64,000 bases of DNA from CAWBLP01 sp963789495 (GTDB lineage Bacteria; Pseudomonadota; Alphaproteobacteria; Acetobacterales; Acetobacteraceae), in the NCBI GenBank assembly GCA_963789495.1, contig CAWBLP010000010.1:744001-808000 (forward strand), given 5' to 3'. Under the pieces are notes generated by a model. That model was not told where the DNA came from and ran no database searches. It saw nothing but the letters and a program-made list of their open reading frames with translations. The position numbers and the translations under genes were made by a program. Shown piece after piece: positions 1 through 8,901 of this stretch. Each line of letters opens with the position of its first letter. Position 1 is the first letter of the stretch.

Positions 1-112
1 AGTCGGCGTAGCGCGGCGCGTCGACCGCGGGTGAAAACTGCGGCGCGGTGGGATAGCTGGTGTAGCGCGGCACGCGGCGGTCGTATTTCGCGATCAGGCT
101 GGGCAGGTCCAT
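1..112 (-). CDS. hemN: Oxygen-independent coproporphyrinogen III oxidase, N-terminus (partial)
   Basis: Reading the minus strand from an ATG at 112 gives about 37 residues before the window edge. They include KYDRRVPRYTSYPTAPQF, the conserved N-terminal signature of HemN, the radical-SAM enzyme that decarboxylates coproporphyrinogen III without oxygen in cytoplasmic heme synthesis. The radical-SAM cysteines lie outside the window. The gene diverges from the export operon to its right, and two FNR-type palindromes lie in the shared upstream region, which fits the usual anaerobic control of hemN. Confidence 0.85.
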   Translation of the reverse strand, partial: MDLPSLIAKYDRRVPRYTSYPTAPQFSPAVDAPRYAD

Positions 113-145
113 GCGGCATGATTGCCGCCCGCAGACCGCGCGGCC

Positions 146-159
146 TTGATCTGAATCAA
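146..159. promoter_or_regulatory. FNR/FnrL-type operator
   Basis: TTGATCTGAATCAA is a perfect match to the FNR-family consensus TTGAT-N4-ATCAA. It lies 34 bp upstream of the hemN start and about 100 bp upstream of the HlyD start, so it could serve either divergent gene. hemN is a standard FNR target. Confidence 0.75.
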
Positions 160-210
160 GGCAGGAGCCAGTTCCAGGGCAAGCGATGCGCGGAAACGAA
201 CCGGCCTGGC

Positions 211-224
211 TTGACCTGGGTCAA
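211..224. promoter_or_regulatory. Second FNR-like palindrome
   Basis: TTGACCTGGGTCAA is a perfect dyad with FNR-like half-sites (TTGAC/GTCAA). It lies 34 bp upstream of the HlyD start and 51 bp right of the first box. It is a weaker match to consensus; the two-box layout suggests oxygen-dependent control of both directions. Confidence 0.5.
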
Positions 225-258
225 CGCGACGCCACGCCGGCGGGAGCAAGACAGCCGC

Positions 259-1443
259 ATGCCCGATCTGCCCGAGCCTTTGTCCCGCGCGCCGATTCCG
301 GCTGCCGAACCGGATGCCGACGCCGTGCGTCCGGGCAATGCCGGAAAGGCGGCACCGGCTTCGGCCCGCTCCCGGCCGCCAGGGTTGGCACCCATGGGGA
401 TGCTGGTGCCACAACCGCGCTGGCGGCTGTGGCCGCTGATCCTGCTGCTGCTGCTGGCCGTCGCGGCCGCCGCCGGCTGGTTCGCGCTGTGGCGCCCGGT
501 CGCCGTGACGCTGGTGCAGCCCCATCGTGGCGCCGCGCTGGAAGCGGTCTACGCCACCGGCATCGTGGAGGCGATCGACACCGCCCGGGTCGGCAGCACC
601 GTCGCCGGCCGGGTCACCGCGGTGCTGGTGCAGGAGGGCGACAGCGTGCGGGCCGGCCAGCCGCTCGCCCAGCTCGACGATCGCCAGGCGCAGCAGCGGC
701 TGGAGGATGCGCAGGCCCGCCTGGCGCTGGCGGAGCAGGAGCTGGCGCGCGACCGCTCGCTGGTGCCGACCGGCGCGCGCTCGATTCAGGCCTTGCAGCG
801 CTCCATCGCCGAACGCGACCGCGCCGAGGCGGCGGTGGCGCTGGCGCAACGCGATGCCGGCGAGTACCGCATCCTGGCGCCGCTGGACGGCATCGTGATG
901 CGGCGCGAGGTCGATCCCGGCAACACCGTCGCGGCCAATGGGGCGCTGTTCACGGTCGCCTCGGTCGCGCGGCTGCGCGTCGCGGCCGACGTGGACGAGC
1001 GCGACATCGCGCAGGTGAAGCTGGGCGCGCCGGTGGCGATCCGCGCCGACGCGTTTCCGGGTGAGGCGTTCGCGGCCAAGGTGACCAACATCCGGCGCCA
1101 GGGCGACAGCGCCACCCGCACCTTCCGGGTGGAGGCCGACCTGCCCGCCGACACCAGGCTGATGATCGGCATGACGGTGGACGTGAACATCGTGGTGGCC
1201 GAACGCGCCGACGCGCTGCTGCTGCCGCCCGCCGCGGTGCGGCACGATCCGCCGCAGGGTGGTCAGCCTGGCCAGGCCTATGTGCTGCAGGCCGAGCAGG
1301 GGCGAGCGCGGCGGGTCGATGTCGGGCTGGGGGCGGCGGGCGCGGACGCGGTGGAAATCCGCCTCGGGCTGGCGGCCGATGCCAGGGTGATCGCCGACCC
1401 GACCGGCCTGGCCGACGGCACGCGCGTCCGAGTCACGCCATGA
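259..1443 (+). CDS. HlyD/RND-type periplasmic adaptor subunit
   Basis: The 394-residue protein has a proline/alanine-rich cytoplasmic stretch, one membrane anchor at about residues 57-77, then a biotinyl-lipoyl/HlyD barrel, a short coiled-coil hairpin rich in Q, E, A and R, and a beta-barrel region. It is the membrane-fusion subunit of a tripartite exporter joining an inner-membrane pump to an outer-membrane channel. ATG 259 was chosen because a GGGAG lies 12 nt upstream and the family normally has only a short tail before the anchor; ATG 394 is the alternative. Its stop overlaps the next start, so it is the first gene of a three-gene operon with a MacB/LolC-like permease and an ATPase. The substrate is not readable. 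The outer-membrane channel is not in the window. Confidence 0.85.
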   Translation: MPDLPEPLSRAPIPAAEPDADAVRPGNAGKAAPASARSRPPGLAPMGMLVPQPRWRLWPLILLLLLAVAAAAGWFALWRPVAVTLVQPHRGAALEAVYATGIVEAIDTARVGSTVAGRVTAVLVQEGDSVRAGQPLAQLDDRQAQQRLEDAQARLALAEQELARDRSLVPTGARSIQALQRSIAERDRAEAAVALAQRDAGEYRILAPLDGIVMRREVDPGNTVAANGALFTVASVARLRVAADVDERDIAQVKLGAPVAIRADAFPGEAFAAKVTNIRRQGDSATRTFRVEADLPADTRLMIGMTVDVNIVVAERADALLLPPAAVRHDPPQGGQPGQAYVLQAEQGRARRVDVGLGAAGADAVEIRLGLAADARVIADPTGLADGTRVRVTP

Positions 1444-2684
1444 TGCCGCTGCCACTGGCCATTGCGCTGGCCCATTTGCGGGCGCGCAAACGCCAGACGC
1501 TGGTCTCGGTGCTGGGCGTCACCCTCGGGGTCGGCGTGTTCATCGCCATCGGCGGCATGATGCAGGGGTTCCAGAGCTATTTCCGGACCCAGATCATCGA
1601 GGCCAATCCGCACGTGCTGGTCAGCGACGAGATTCGCAGCCCCGCGCCACAGCCGCTGCAGATGCTGCATCCCGGCGCCGCCGTCGCGATCCGTCGCATC
1701 CTGCCGCGTGATCCGGTGCGCGGCATCGTCGGCGCCGGTGCGATACTGGATGCGCTGAGCCATATGCCGGGCGTCGCTGCGGCGCCGACCTTGCGCGGCC
1801 AGATGATCCTGCGCCGCGCCGGACGCGACTATGCGGTGACCGGCCTCGGCATCGAGGTGGCGCGCGAGAAGGCGGTCGCCAACCTGGCGGACGATATCGT
1901 GGCGGGCAGCCTCGACGCGCTCGCCACCCAGCCCAACGGCGTGGTGATCGGCGCCAGCCTGGCGAAGAAGATGGGCGCCGGCCTGGGCGACACGATCATC
2001 GCCGCCACCACCGCCGGCGGCGAGACCGGGCTGCGCATCGTCGGCCTGTTCCATACCGGGCTGGAGCAGCAGGACCTCGCCTTCGTCTACCTGCCGCTGA
2101 CCAAGCAGCAATCCATGCAGGCGCGGCCGCGTGTGGTGAACGAGATCCATATCCGGCTGGCCGACATCAGCCGCTCGATTCCGCTGGCGCAGGCGATCGA
2201 AGGGCGCTTTGGATTCAAGGCGGCGCCGTGGGAGGAGACCTATGCGCGCATCCTGTCGGTGTTCGTGCTGCAGAATTCGGTGATCTATTCCAGCACCGGC
2301 TCCATCCTGGTGGTGGCGGCGTTCGGCATCTTCAACATCATCTCCACGGTGGTGCTGGAGAAGGGGCGCGACATCGCGATCATGCGCTCGATCGGGCTCG
2401 CCGGGCGCGACATCGTCACGGTGTTCGTGGTCGAGGGCACGATCGTCGGCGTGCTGGGTGTGCTGGCCGGCTGGCTGGTGGGCTGGGGCATCGCCTCGGT
2501 GCTGCGCCACGTGCCGGCGCCGGGCGCGGAAAATCCCGGCGATACACTGCGCATCGTGCAGTCGGTGTCGCTGTACGGGCTGGCCGGCGGCATCGCGCTC
2601 GGCTCCGCCATCGCGGCGGCGTTCCTGCCGGCGCGGCGGGCGGCGCGGACCGACCCGCTGGACGTGATCCGCGGCGCGTCATGA
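1440..2684 (+). CDS. FtsX/MacB-family ABC transporter permease
   Basis: The 414-residue inner-membrane protein has one N-terminal transmembrane helix (about 20-45, ending in GGMMQGFQSYF), a large periplasmic MacB-type domain, and three C-terminal helices. The cytoplasmic EKGRDIAIMRSIGLAGRDI loop is the signature of FtsX/LolC/MacB permeases, and the C-terminus has LPARRAARTDPLDVIRG, typical of the family. Its start overlaps the adaptor stop (ATGA) and its own stop overlaps the ATPase start, so the three are translationally coupled. The set resembles DevBCA/MacAB exporters, which push envelope lipids, peptides or drugs across the membrane by mechanotransmission. Confidence 0.88.
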   Translation: MMPLPLAIALAHLRARKRQTLVSVLGVTLGVGVFIAIGGMMQGFQSYFRTQIIEANPHVLVSDEIRSPAPQPLQMLHPGAAVAIRRILPRDPVRGIVGAGAILDALSHMPGVAAAPTLRGQMILRRAGRDYAVTGLGIEVAREKAVANLADDIVAGSLDALATQPNGVVIGASLAKKMGAGLGDTIIAATTAGGETGLRIVGLFHTGLEQQDLAFVYLPLTKQQSMQARPRVVNEIHIRLADISRSIPLAQAIEGRFGFKAAPWEETYARILSVFVLQNSVIYSSTGSILVVAAFGIFNIISTVVLEKGRDIAIMRSIGLAGRDIVTVFVVEGTIVGVLGVLAGWLVGWGIASVLRHVPAPGAENPGDTLRIVQSVSLYGLAGGIALGSAIAAAFLPARRAARTDPLDVIRGAS

Positions 2685-3367
2685 CCGCGGTGCTGGAGGC
2701 GGTGGCGCTGACCCGGGTGCTGCCTGGCCCGGTGCCGACCACGCTGGTGGCCGATGTCGACCTGGGTTTCTCGGCCGGCAGCTTCACCGCGATCAGCGGC
2801 CCGTCCGGCTCCGGCAAGTCGTCACTGCTGTATCTGCTGGGGCTGCTGGACGTGCCGACGCAGGGCGACGTGCTGTTGCTCGGCCAGACCACCGCCGGCC
2901 TGGACAGCGAGCAGCGGGCCCGGTTGCGGCTGGAGTCGTTCGGCTTCGTGTTCCAGTTTCACTTCCTGCTGCCGGAGTTCAGCGTGCTGGACAACGTGCT
3001 GCTGCCGATGCGCAAGCTGGGCCGGCTGGGGAGCGGGGCGATGCGCGCGCGGGGCATGGCGCTGCTGGATGCGCTGGGCATGGCGGAGACCGCGCGCAAG
3101 CTGCCGGCGGAATTGTCGGGCGGGCAGCGCCAGCGCACCGCGATCGCGCGCGCTCTGGCCAATGATCCGCAATTCGTGCTGGCCGACGAGCCGACCGGGG
3201 CGCTGGACACGAAGAACGCCGCCGCGGTGTTCGCGATCCTGGCCGGGCTGGCGCGCGAGGGCCGCACGGTGCTGGCGGTGACGCATGACGAGGGCCTGGC
3301 CGCCACCGCCGACCGCCGGGTGCGGCTGGTGGATGGGCGGGTCACGTCGGACGACGTGGCGGGATGA
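2681..3367 (+). CDS. LolD/MacB-type ABC transporter ATPase
   Basis: The 228-residue protein has all the motifs of an active ABC ATPase: Walker A GPSGSGKS (about residues 41-48), Q-loop in FQFHFLLPEF, signature LSGGQRQR, Walker B FVLADEPTGALD and a switch histidine in THD. The FHFLLPEFSVLDNV segment is characteristic of the LolD/MacB/FtsE group that partners FtsX-like permeases. The start overlaps the permease stop by 4 nt. It energises the export complex encoded with it. Confidence 0.92.
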   Translation: MTAVLEAVALTRVLPGPVPTTLVADVDLGFSAGSFTAISGPSGSGKSSLLYLLGLLDVPTQGDVLLLGQTTAGLDSEQRARLRLESFGFVFQFHFLLPEFSVLDNVLLPMRKLGRLGSGAMRARGMALLDALGMAETARKLPAELSGGQRQRTAIARALANDPQFVLADEPTGALDTKNAAAVFAILAGLAREGRTVLAVTHDEGLAATADRRVRLVDGRVTSDDVAG

Positions 3368-3486
3368 TGGAGGTGCCGTTCCGCGGCGCGGCCGGCGCGG
3401 CCGGCGCGTCACGTCATGGCCGGGCTGCGTCGTACCGGCGGCGCCGGTCATGGTGAGGGGCCTTGGCCACGACCGCAGGCCCAAGA

Positions 3487-5014
3487 CTACATCGTGGCGC
3501 CGATCACCCATGGCGCGAACTCCGCCGCACCGAAGTCGAACGACTCGCTCTTGGTGGGTTCGCCGCTGGCGACCCGCAGCATCAGGTCGAAGATGCGCGG
3601 CTCCGCATTCCTGCACGGTTTCCTCGCCGTCCAGGATGGTGCCGCAGTTCACGTCCATATCGTCTTCGATATGGCGGAACATCGGCGTGTTGGTGGCCAG
3701 CTTGATCGCTGGGCGCCGGCTTGCAGCCGAACACGCTGCCGCGGCCGGTGGTGAAGCACACCAGGTTGGCGCCGCCCGCCACCTGGCCGGTGGCCGCCAC
3801 CGGGTCGTAGCCGGGCGTGTCCATGAACACGAAGCCGCGGGCCTTCACTTCCTCGGCGTATTGCACCACATCCACCAGGTTGGTGCTGCCGGCCTTGGCC
3901 ATCGCGCCCAGCGACTTCTCCAGGATCGTCGTCAACCCGCCGGCCTTGTTGCCGGGGGAGGGATTGGCGTTCATCTCGGCGCCTTCGCGGGCGGTGTAGT
4001 CTTCCCACCAGCGCATCAGCGCGACCAGCTTTTCCCCCACCTCCTGCGACACCGCGCGGCGGGTCAGCAGATGTTCGGCGCCGTAGGTTTCCGGGGTTTC
4101 CGACAGGATCACGGTGCCGCCGTGGCGCACCAGCAGGTCGCTCGCCGCGCCGAGCGCGGGGTTGGCGGACACGCCGGAGTAGCCGTCCGAGCCGCCGCAT
4201 TGCAGCGCCACGGTCAGTTCGCTGGCGGGCACCGGTTCGCGCTGCACCTGGTTCGACTCCGTCAGCACGCCCTTCACGAAATCCACGCCGGCGGCGACGG
4301 TCTTGCGCGTGCCGCCCATGGTCTGGATGTCCATCGCCTGCAGCCGGCCGGCGAGTTTCTGTTCCTGGATCAGCCCGCCGATCTGGTTCACCTCACAGCC
4401 GAGGCCCAGCACGATGACATGGGAAAAATTCGGATGCCGGGCGTAACCGGCGAGGGTGCGGCGCAGCACGCGCAGCGCCGTCGCCCTCGCTCATGCCGCA
4501 GCCGGTCTTGTGGGTCAGCGCGACCACGCCGTCGACATTGGGATAATCCGCCAGCGGATCGTCGCCGGTGAACGGGTTGCGGCGGAACATGTCGGCGACC
4601 AGGCCGGCGACATGGGCCGAGCAGTTCACGCTGGTGAGGATGCCGATATAGTTGCGGGTGGCGACGCGGCCGTCCGGGCGGCGGATGCCCTGGAAGCTGG
4701 CCGGCGTGTTGGCAGTGGGCGGTCGGCCGCGCATCCACGCTGTAGGCATAGTCCTTGGCGAAGTCGCCCATCTCGCAGTTCTGCACATGCACGTGCTGGC
4801 CTGGTGCGATCGGTTGCGAGGCGAAGCCGATGATCTGGCCGTAGCGGCGCACCGGCTCGCCGGGCGCGAGGGGGCGGACCGCCACCTTGTGGCCGGCGGG
4901 GATGCGCTCCGTCACGGCGACGCCGTCGGCGACGACGGTGCCCGGCAGCAAGGTGGCGCGGGCGATCAGCACGCCGTCGTCGGGATGCAGGCGGATGACG
5001 GACGGTGTCGCCAT
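3487..5014 (-). pseudogene. UxaA/GarD-family altronate (galactarate) dehydratase, four frameshifts
   Basis: The pieces together cover a complete UxaA-family hydro-lyase: an N-terminal SAF domain (HPDDGVLIARATL), then GIRRPDGRVATRNYIGIL, THKTGCGMSEGDG, the LRRTLAGYARHPNFSHV block, QCGGSDGYSG, and a C-terminus ending EFAPWVIGATM. They sit in changing frames: shifts fall near 4720, 4482, 3709 and 3605, each explained by one base. The family removes water from D-altronate or galactarate. It is the last gene of the leftward TRAP operon and would feed the HpaI-type aldolase. Conservation between the breaks is excellent, so decay is very recent or the breaks are sequence errors. Confidence 0.85.
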
Positions 5015-5139
5015 AGGCGCGGCCTCCATCATGGCACGTGTCACGGGTTCGGTTCGGCTTGGGGTCGCTTCCGCTCCGGCCCGCTGCGGCGGCAATGCCC
5101 CGATCCGCCCCGCCTGCTACGCCTGCTGCGACCGCCGGC

Positions 5140-5919
5140 TCAGCTCGCGAGGTCGCCGGCCGCCTTGCGGGTTGCCGTCACCGCCTCGCGTGCGGCGCGG
5201 GCCATCAGGCCGCTGTCATTGGCGATGGTGACGAACTTGAAGCCCATCTGGATCATGCGCGCCGCATAGGCGGCGGTGCCGTTGTGCAGCCCGGCGAACT
5301 TGCCGTGCTTCTTGCAGCTCGCCAGCAGCTTCTCATAGATCGCCAGGATGTTCGGCTCCTCGCGGTCCAGGATCGGGATCATGCCGAGCGACAGGCCCAT
5401 GTCGGAGGGGCCGATATAGATGCCGCTGATGCCGGGCACGGACAGGATTTCGTCGATGTTGTCGATGCCCTGCTGGGTCTCGATCATCGCGATCACCAGC
5501 ACCTCGTCATTGGCGGTCTTCTGGTAGTTGCTGGCCTCACCGTACATGGCGGCGCGGATCGGGCCATTGCTGCGCTTGCCGATCGGCGGGTACAGGCTGG
5601 CATCGGCCAGCGCCTTGGCTTCCGCGGCGGTGTTCACCATCGGGCAGATGATGCCCATGGCGCCACCGTCGAGGCACTTGCCGATGATGCCTGGCTCATT
5701 CCATGGCACGCGCACCAGCGGGGTCACCGGATGGGCCTGCATCGCCTGGAAGCATTGCACCATCGACTGGTAGTCCTGCACGCCGTGCTGGATGTCGACG
5801 GTAACGCTGTCCCAGCCGCATTGCGCCATGACTTCGGCGGAGAAGCCCGAGGGGATGGCGAGCCAGGCATTGACCGCAGCCTTGCCGCTCGCCATGCGTG
5901 CCTTGAGTTTGTTGGACAT
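5140..5919 (-). CDS. HpcH/HpaI-family class II aldolase
   Basis: The 259-residue protein matches the HpcH/HpaI aldolase family, metal-dependent TIM barrels that cleave 2-keto-3-deoxy acids (for example 2-dehydro-3-deoxyglucarate or 4-hydroxy-2-oxo acids) to pyruvate plus an aldehyde. Visible signatures are VDIQHG, RVPWNEPGIIGKCLDGGAMG with the conserved Gly-Ala-Gly turn, the metal-ligand region IAMIETQQGIDNIDEI and IYIGPSDMGLSLG. ATG 5919 is preferred over 5934 because the protein then begins MSNKLKARM as in relatives. It lies between the dehydratase pseudogene and an alcohol dehydrogenase in a TRAP operon, fitting sugar-acid catabolism. The exact substrate is not readable. Confidence 0.87.
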   Translation of the reverse strand: MSNKLKARMASGKAAVNAWLAIPSGFSAEVMAQCGWDSVTVDIQHGVQDYQSMVQCFQAMQAHPVTPLVRVPWNEPGIIGKCLDGGAMGIICPMVNTAAEAKALADASLYPPIGKRSNGPIRAAMYGEASNYQKTANDEVLVIAMIETQQGIDNIDEILSVPGISGIYIGPSDMGLSLGMIPILDREEPNILAIYEKLLASCKKHGKFAGLHNGTAAYAARMIQMGFKFVTIANDSGLMARAAREAVTATRKAAGDLAS

Positions 5920-5986
5920 CCGGGAGTTCCCCACTGTGCAAACGAGGGCGGCAAGCTAGGCGCGAGGGGGAACAGCGTCAACGCGG

Positions 5987-6970
5987 TCAGGGAAGCAGAA
6001 CTGCAGCCCCTTGCAGGCGGCCAGCGCGCAGATCGTCGAGCGCGTCATTGGCCTGCTCCAGCCGGTATGGCAACGATGTGGTTGTCACCGGGACCTGCGG
6101 CGCCAATGCGAGAAATGCCTCGCCATCGTTTCGGGTGAGGTTGGCGACGGAGCGCACCACGCGTTCGCCCCACAGGATGTCGTAGGGAAAGCTCGGGATC
6201 GGGCTCATATGGATGCCTGCGCAGACCACCGTGCCGCCGCGTTCCACGGCGCGCAGTGCGGCGGGGACCAGTTTGCCGACCGGGGCAAAGATGATGGCGG
6301 CATCGAGCGGTTCCGGTGGTGGCTGATCGGAGCCGCCGGCCCAGACCGCGCCCAACGAGCGGGCGAAGTCCTGGGCGTCGGTATCGCCCGGGCTGGTGAA
6401 GGCGAAGACGCGGCGCCGCTGCCAGCGTGCCACCTGCGCAATAATATGGGCGGCCGCGCCGAAGCCGTACAATCCCAGGCGTTCGGCGTCGCCTGCCATG
6501 CGCAGCGCGCGATAGCCGATCAGCCCGGCGCAGAGCAGGGGCGCGGCATCTGCGTCGCTATAGGCGTCCGGCAAGGCGAAACAGAAGCGCTGGTCGGCGA
6601 CGGTGTAGTCCGCGTAGCCGCCGTCGATCTGGTAACCGGTGAAACGGGCCTGGCCGCACAGGTTTTCCCGGCCGGAGCGGCAGAACGTGCATGTGCCGCA
6701 GGTCCAGCCAAGCCAGGGAACGCCGACGCGTTGGCCGATTGCGAAACGATCCACGCCGGCGCCGAGGGCGGTGACGCGGCCGACGATTTCGTGGCCTGGG
6801 ATCAGCGGCAGTTTCGGTTCGGTCAGATCGGCATCGACCACGTGCAGGTCGGTGCGACAGACCGCGCAGGCGTGCACCCGGATCTGCACCTGGCCGGGTG
6901 CGGGCTGCGGGATCGCCGTGGCGACCAGGCGCAGGCGTGATCGCGGTGCGTCGAGCAGCATGGCACGCAT
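5987..6970 (-). CDS. Zinc-dependent alcohol dehydrogenase (MDR family)
   Basis: The 327-residue protein is a medium-chain dehydrogenase. It has the catalytic-zinc residues CRTD and GHEIVG, the structural-zinc cysteine cluster CGTCTFCRSGRENLC (about 95-109), and a Rossmann segment LGLYGFGAAAHIIAQVA. It most resembles the YjgB/AdhA-like group that oxidises alcohols with NAD(P). GGAGGTCACG directly before ATG 6970 is a strong ribosome site and fixes the start, although the open frame runs further upstream over dctM. It sits 47 bp after dctM and is probably part of the TRAP/aldolase operon, acting on a sugar-acid-derived alcohol or aldehyde. Confidence 0.88.
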   Translation of the reverse strand: MRAMLLDAPRSRLRLVATAIPQPAPGQVQIRVHACAVCRTDLHVVDADLTEPKLPLIPGHEIVGRVTALGAGVDRFAIGQRVGVPWLGWTCGTCTFCRSGRENLCGQARFTGYQIDGGYADYTVADQRFCFALPDAYSDADAAPLLCAGLIGYRALRMAGDAERLGLYGFGAAAHIIAQVARWQRRRVFAFTSPGDTDAQDFARSLGAVWAGGSDQPPPEPLDAAIIFAPVGKLVPAALRAVERGGTVVCAGIHMSPIPSFPYDILWGERVVRSVANLTRNDGEAFLALAPQVPVTTTSLPYRLEQANDALDDLRAGRLQGAAVLLP

Positions 6971-7017
6971 CGTGACCTCCGCCGTGGATGGTATCGCATT
7001 GCGGCGGGTGGCGCGAG

Positions 7018-8304
7018 TTATCCGGCGCTGACTGCCGGCAGCCACAGCGCCAGGCTGGGCCAAACCGACAGGATGGCGATCATTGCGACCAAGGTCAGCA
7101 CGAAGGGCAGGGCGCCCATGATGACGTCGTTGACGTTGCCGCGGCTGCGCAATCCCTGCACCACGTACAGATTGATGCCGACCGGCGGCGTGATCATTGC
7201 GGTTTCCATCAGGATCACCACGATGATGCCGAACCACACCGGATCGAACCCCGCTTTCGCCATGATGGGTGCGATGATCGGCACGGTTGCCACCATCATC
7301 GACAGGGTTTCCATGAACATGCCGAGCACGGCGTAGAACGCAACGACCACCAGCAGCAATTCGGTGGGTGTCAGATGCAGCGCGGTGATGGTGCGATTGA
7401 TGGTTGCGGTGAGTCCGATCGAGGTGATGACGAAGTTCAGGAAATACGCCGCGAGCAAGATCGCCATGATCATGGCGGTGGTGCGCATGGTTCCCTCGAA
7501 CGCATGCAGCAGCATCGGCACGGTGAGCCTGCGATGCCAGGCTGCCACGGCGAGCGCAGCGATCACGCCCAGCGCGGCGGATTCCGTGGCGGTCGCCAGG
7601 CCGAGGTAGATCGAACCGATGACGGCGATGAAGATGATCAGCGGCGGAATCAGATCCGGCAGGCTGCGGATGCGTTCGTCCCAGTTGGTACGGACGCGTT
7701 GGCCGCCCCATTCCGGGCGGATCAGGCACAGCACCAGTACGGTCAGGCTGAACAGCGCGGCGAGCACGAAACCAGGCAGCAGGCCGGCGAGGTAGAGCCG
7801 GGGAATGGACGTGTCGGTCAGCACGCCATAGACGATGAGGTTGATCGATGGCGGAATCAGGATGCCCAGGGTGCCGCCGGCGGCGATGGTGCCCAGGAAC
7901 AACCGTTCATTGTAGCCGCGCTTCTCGATCTCGCCGAGTGCAACGGTGCCGATGGTTGCAGCGGTGGCGACGCTGGAGCCGGATGTGGCGGCAAACATGG
8001 CACAGGCCGCAACATTAGAGTGCATAAGCCCACCGGGTAGCCACGGCATCCATTTCACCAGGGCGGCATACATGCGTTCCGCGGTGCCGGAGCGCAGCAG
8101 GATCTCGCCCAGCAGCACGAAGAACGGCACGGCGACCAGCAGGAAGGCGTTCGAGGTCGACCAGGAGATTTCGCCGATCGCCAGGCTGAGCGGCAGCGGC
8201 GCGTACAGCGCCGAGAGTGTGAGGCCGAGGAAGCCCAGCCCGGCGGCGACCGGAATCGACAGGCCGAGCATGATCAGCAGGACGAGCAGGCTGACGCCGA
8301 TCAT
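7018..8304 (-). CDS. dctM: TRAP transporter large permease
   Basis: The 428-residue, very hydrophobic protein (about 12 predicted helices) belongs to the DctM family. FAATSGSSVATAATIG and the closing MITPPVGINLYVVQG segment are diagnostic. It is the ion-coupled channel subunit of a tripartite ATP-independent periplasmic transporter, working with the small permease that overlaps it by 4 nt and the binding protein upstream. Its position before the dehydrogenase and aldolase genes points to uptake of an organic or sugar acid. Confidence 0.93.
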   Translation of the reverse strand: MIGVSLLVLLIMLGLSIPVAAGLGFLGLTLSALYAPLPLSLAIGEISWSTSNAFLLVAVPFFVLLGEILLRSGTAERMYAALVKWMPWLPGGLMHSNVAACAMFAATSGSSVATAATIGTVALGEIEKRGYNERLFLGTIAAGGTLGILIPPSINLIVYGVLTDTSIPRLYLAGLLPGFVLAALFSLTVLVLCLIRPEWGGQRVRTNWDERIRSLPDLIPPLIIFIAVIGSIYLGLATATESAALGVIAALAVAAWHRRLTVPMLLHAFEGTMRTTAMIMAILLAAYFLNFVITSIGLTATINRTITALHLTPTELLLVVVAFYAVLGMFMETLSMMVATVPIIAPIMAKAGFDPVWFGIIVVILMETAMITPPVGINLYVVQGLRSRGNVNDVIMGALPFVLTLVAMIAILSVWPSLALWLPAVSAG

Positions 8305-8897
8305 GATGGCTGCACCATTTCGGTATGGTCGCGCATGTCCTGCAACTCGGCTTCGACTTCCTCTTCGGCGGAGCGGGTGCCGATCAGCCGTACCGCGGCG
8401 GCGCGATCGCCGTGCAGGAACAGCAGGAAGGCACGCAGCATCAGCAACAATCCGATCAGCACGAAGCTGATCAGGCCAAGCACCCAGAGTGCCTGTGGGA
8501 TGACCAGCGGCGTTTCCAGTGCGGACTGGCTGCGTGATCCGGCGCTCCAGGATTGTTGCATGACGCCGTAGCCGTGCCAGGCGATGAGGCCGAAGAAGGC
8601 GATGAACATGGCCAGGCCGAGCAGATCGATCCAGACGCGGACGGTGAGGTTGAAATGGGTGTAGAGCGAGTCGATGCGGATATGGCCGCGTTCCAGCAGG
8701 GTGGCCGGCATCGCCCAGACGGCACCGATCGCCATGGCATAGCCGGAGAGTTCGTCGGCGCCGCCGATCGAGCGGTCGAAGAACTTGCGCAACAGCACGT
8801 CGATGCCGATCAGGATGGCGGCGAGCAGAATCAGCCCGCCGCCGAACCAGAGTCCATAGCGCGAGATGCGCTGGACCGCGGCGAGAACCCGGCCCAT
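8301..8897 (-). CDS. dctQ: TRAP transporter small permease
   Basis: The 198-residue protein has four predicted membrane helices and the DctQ pattern: LLRKFFDRSIGGADELSGYAMAIG in the first half (arginine followed by the ELSGY motif) and RIDSLYTH after the second helix. It bridges the binding protein and the DctM channel. Its stop overlaps the dctM start (ATGA), and it begins 4 nt after the dctP stop, so the three are cotranscribed. The charged C-terminus (about 165-198) is longer than usual and probably cytoplasmic. Confidence 0.9.
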   Translation of the reverse strand: MGRVLAAVQRISRYGLWFGGGLILLAAILIGIDVLLRKFFDRSIGGADELSGYAMAIGAVWAMPATLLERGHIRIDSLYTHFNLTVRVWIDLLGLAMFIAFFGLIAWHGYGVMQQSWSAGSRSQSALETPLVIPQALWVLGLISFVLIGLLLMLRAFLLFLHGDRAAAVRLIGTRSAEEEVEAELQDMRDHTEMVQPS

Positions 8898-8901
8898 GGG
8901 T

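Noticed and set aside
2228..2680. Long N-terminal extension of the ABC ATPase
   Set aside because: The upstream part of the frame overlaps the permease gene and has no ABC features; ATG 2681 fits the family.
7000..7729. N-terminal extension of the alcohol dehydrogenase into dctM
   Set aside because: Residues before ATG 6970 are Arg/His-rich antisense-like sequence; a strong ribosome site lies directly before 6970.
6988..8040. His/Asp-rich open frame opposite dctM
   Set aside because: Antisense of a membrane protein gene; no domain and no ribosome site.
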